Assembly (NCBI GenBank): GCA_029747015.1
Contig: JAKOGI010001273.1
Coordinates: 93,501-157,500 of the forward strand
Length of the DNA stretch: 64,000 nt
Source of the DNA: Carnegiea gigantea
Lineage: Eukaryota > Streptophyta > Magnoliopsida > Caryophyllales > Cactaceae
Direction: 5' to 3'
Shown: positions 63,801 through 64,000 of the stretch, piece after piece
Layout: each line of letters starts with the position of its first letter
Numbering within the stretch: the first letter of the stretch is position 1
Made by a program: the position numbers and the translations under genes
The notes under the pieces: model-generated
The model's input: only the letters and a program-made list of their open reading frames with translations
What the model was told of the DNA's origin: nothing
Database searches by the model: none

Positions 63801-64000
63801 GCTGTGTGGTAGGCGATGTAGAACCCCACTGTGCTGGCAGGAAATCGATGAAATACTTACGATTGGGCTGGATCTTATTCAAGCCACTACCTAGAAAATT
63901 AGAGTAATCCAAGAACGAATGAGAACCGCCCAAAGTCGCCAGAAGAGTTATGCGGACCGGAGGCATAGATCCTTGAAATTTAAGGTAGGAGATCGCGTGT
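60810..64000 (+). pseudogene. Ty3/gypsy (Tekay/Del-like chromovirus) pol, 5'-truncated, runs off the window
   Basis: Plant retrotransposon polyprotein. A Gln/Pro-rich gag-protease linker (60860-60960) leads to the aspartic protease (VLFDSDATHSF near 61060; the usual DSG reads DSD). RT spans about 61540-62250 ([53 protein letters not shown]), with RNase H near 62300-62800 ([22 protein letters not shown], DALSRRPY). Integrase spans about 63020-63990 (zinc motif H-x3-H, CLTCQQVK; core WVIVNRLTKMAHF; SYNNSYLSNIKMAPYEALCG). Breaks: stops at 61294 (Trp expected), 61792, 62661 (Trp), 62733 (Gln), 63003 (Gln), 63518 (Arg), 63670 (Gln) and 63892; frameshifts near 62016, 63390 and 63590. The left edge near 60810 lacks gag and LTR. 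Chromodomain and 3' LTR would lie beyond 64000. Confidence 0.9.

Overview
This is nuclear DNA of a flowering plant, almost certainly a eudicot with a repeat-rich genome. It holds plant-specific retrotransposon lineages, En/Spm (CACTA) transposons with TNP2 transposases, an endogenous plant pararetrovirus relic, long (TA)n arrays and one plant-type F-box gene with introns. I cannot name the species. I see no bacterial features, rRNA, tRNA or CRISPR. Most of the window is layered, decayed mobile DNA, and the only likely host gene is the F-box/LRR gene on the minus strand at 26.6-30.1 kb.

Layout. 0.2-1.4 kb: relic of an endogenous Caulimoviridae-like sequence. 1.4-23.8 kb: a three-level nest. 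A minus-strand Ty1/copia gag (start near 23768, continuing from about 2090 down to 1412) is split by a large LTR retrotransposon derivative. That element has about 2.9-kb LTRs at 2087-5013 and 20387-23623, an initiator-Met-type PBS at 5016, a PPT at 20375 and no gag-pol. It is split in turn by a complete 12-kb CACTA element (5173-17214, CACTATA ends, 3-bp CTT duplication) carrying a broken TNP2 gene and a broken Transposase_24-type second gene. The 3' LTR also holds the 3' end of a small LTR element.

23.8-37.7 kb: AT-rich DNA of unclear origin, the F-box gene, and several small elements: an inverted-repeat MITE near 33.0 kb, a 217-bp LTR near 33.4 kb, a 471-bp hAT-type MITE with 8-bp duplications at 36.2-36.7 kb, and a TRIM-like element at 36.9-37.3 kb. 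37.8-45.9 kb: a LINE split by a second CACTA element. The CACTA 5' end, a GACGGAATTCC-type subterminal array and a nearly intact TNP2 gene are kept. Its 3' end is deleted, and a 20-bp copy of nearby LINE sequence sits at the scar.

46-56.7 kb: a third, older CACTA element. Its TNP2 gene is interrupted inside a conserved motif by a 2.74-kb solo LTR, and its second gene contains a ~405-bp exon-plus-intron tandem duplication. 57-58.9 kb: non-coding retrotransposon-like DNA. 58.9-59.5 kb: one end of a fourth CACTA-like element with a GCCAC/ATGGCAA subterminal array. 60.8-64 kb: 5'-truncated Ty3/gypsy pol (Tekay/Del type), plus strand, running off the window.

Nothing here acts as a pathway; the relations are insertion, interruption and decay. 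Nonsense codons in the transposase and gypsy genes mostly fit C-to-T or G-to-A change, as expected for methylated transposons. I found no clearly new biological system. The most informative structures are the nest, the deletion scar in CACTA-2, the gag-pol-less LTR element and the tandem exon duplication. All coordinates and identities were read by eye; splice sites and domain names are inferences without database support.
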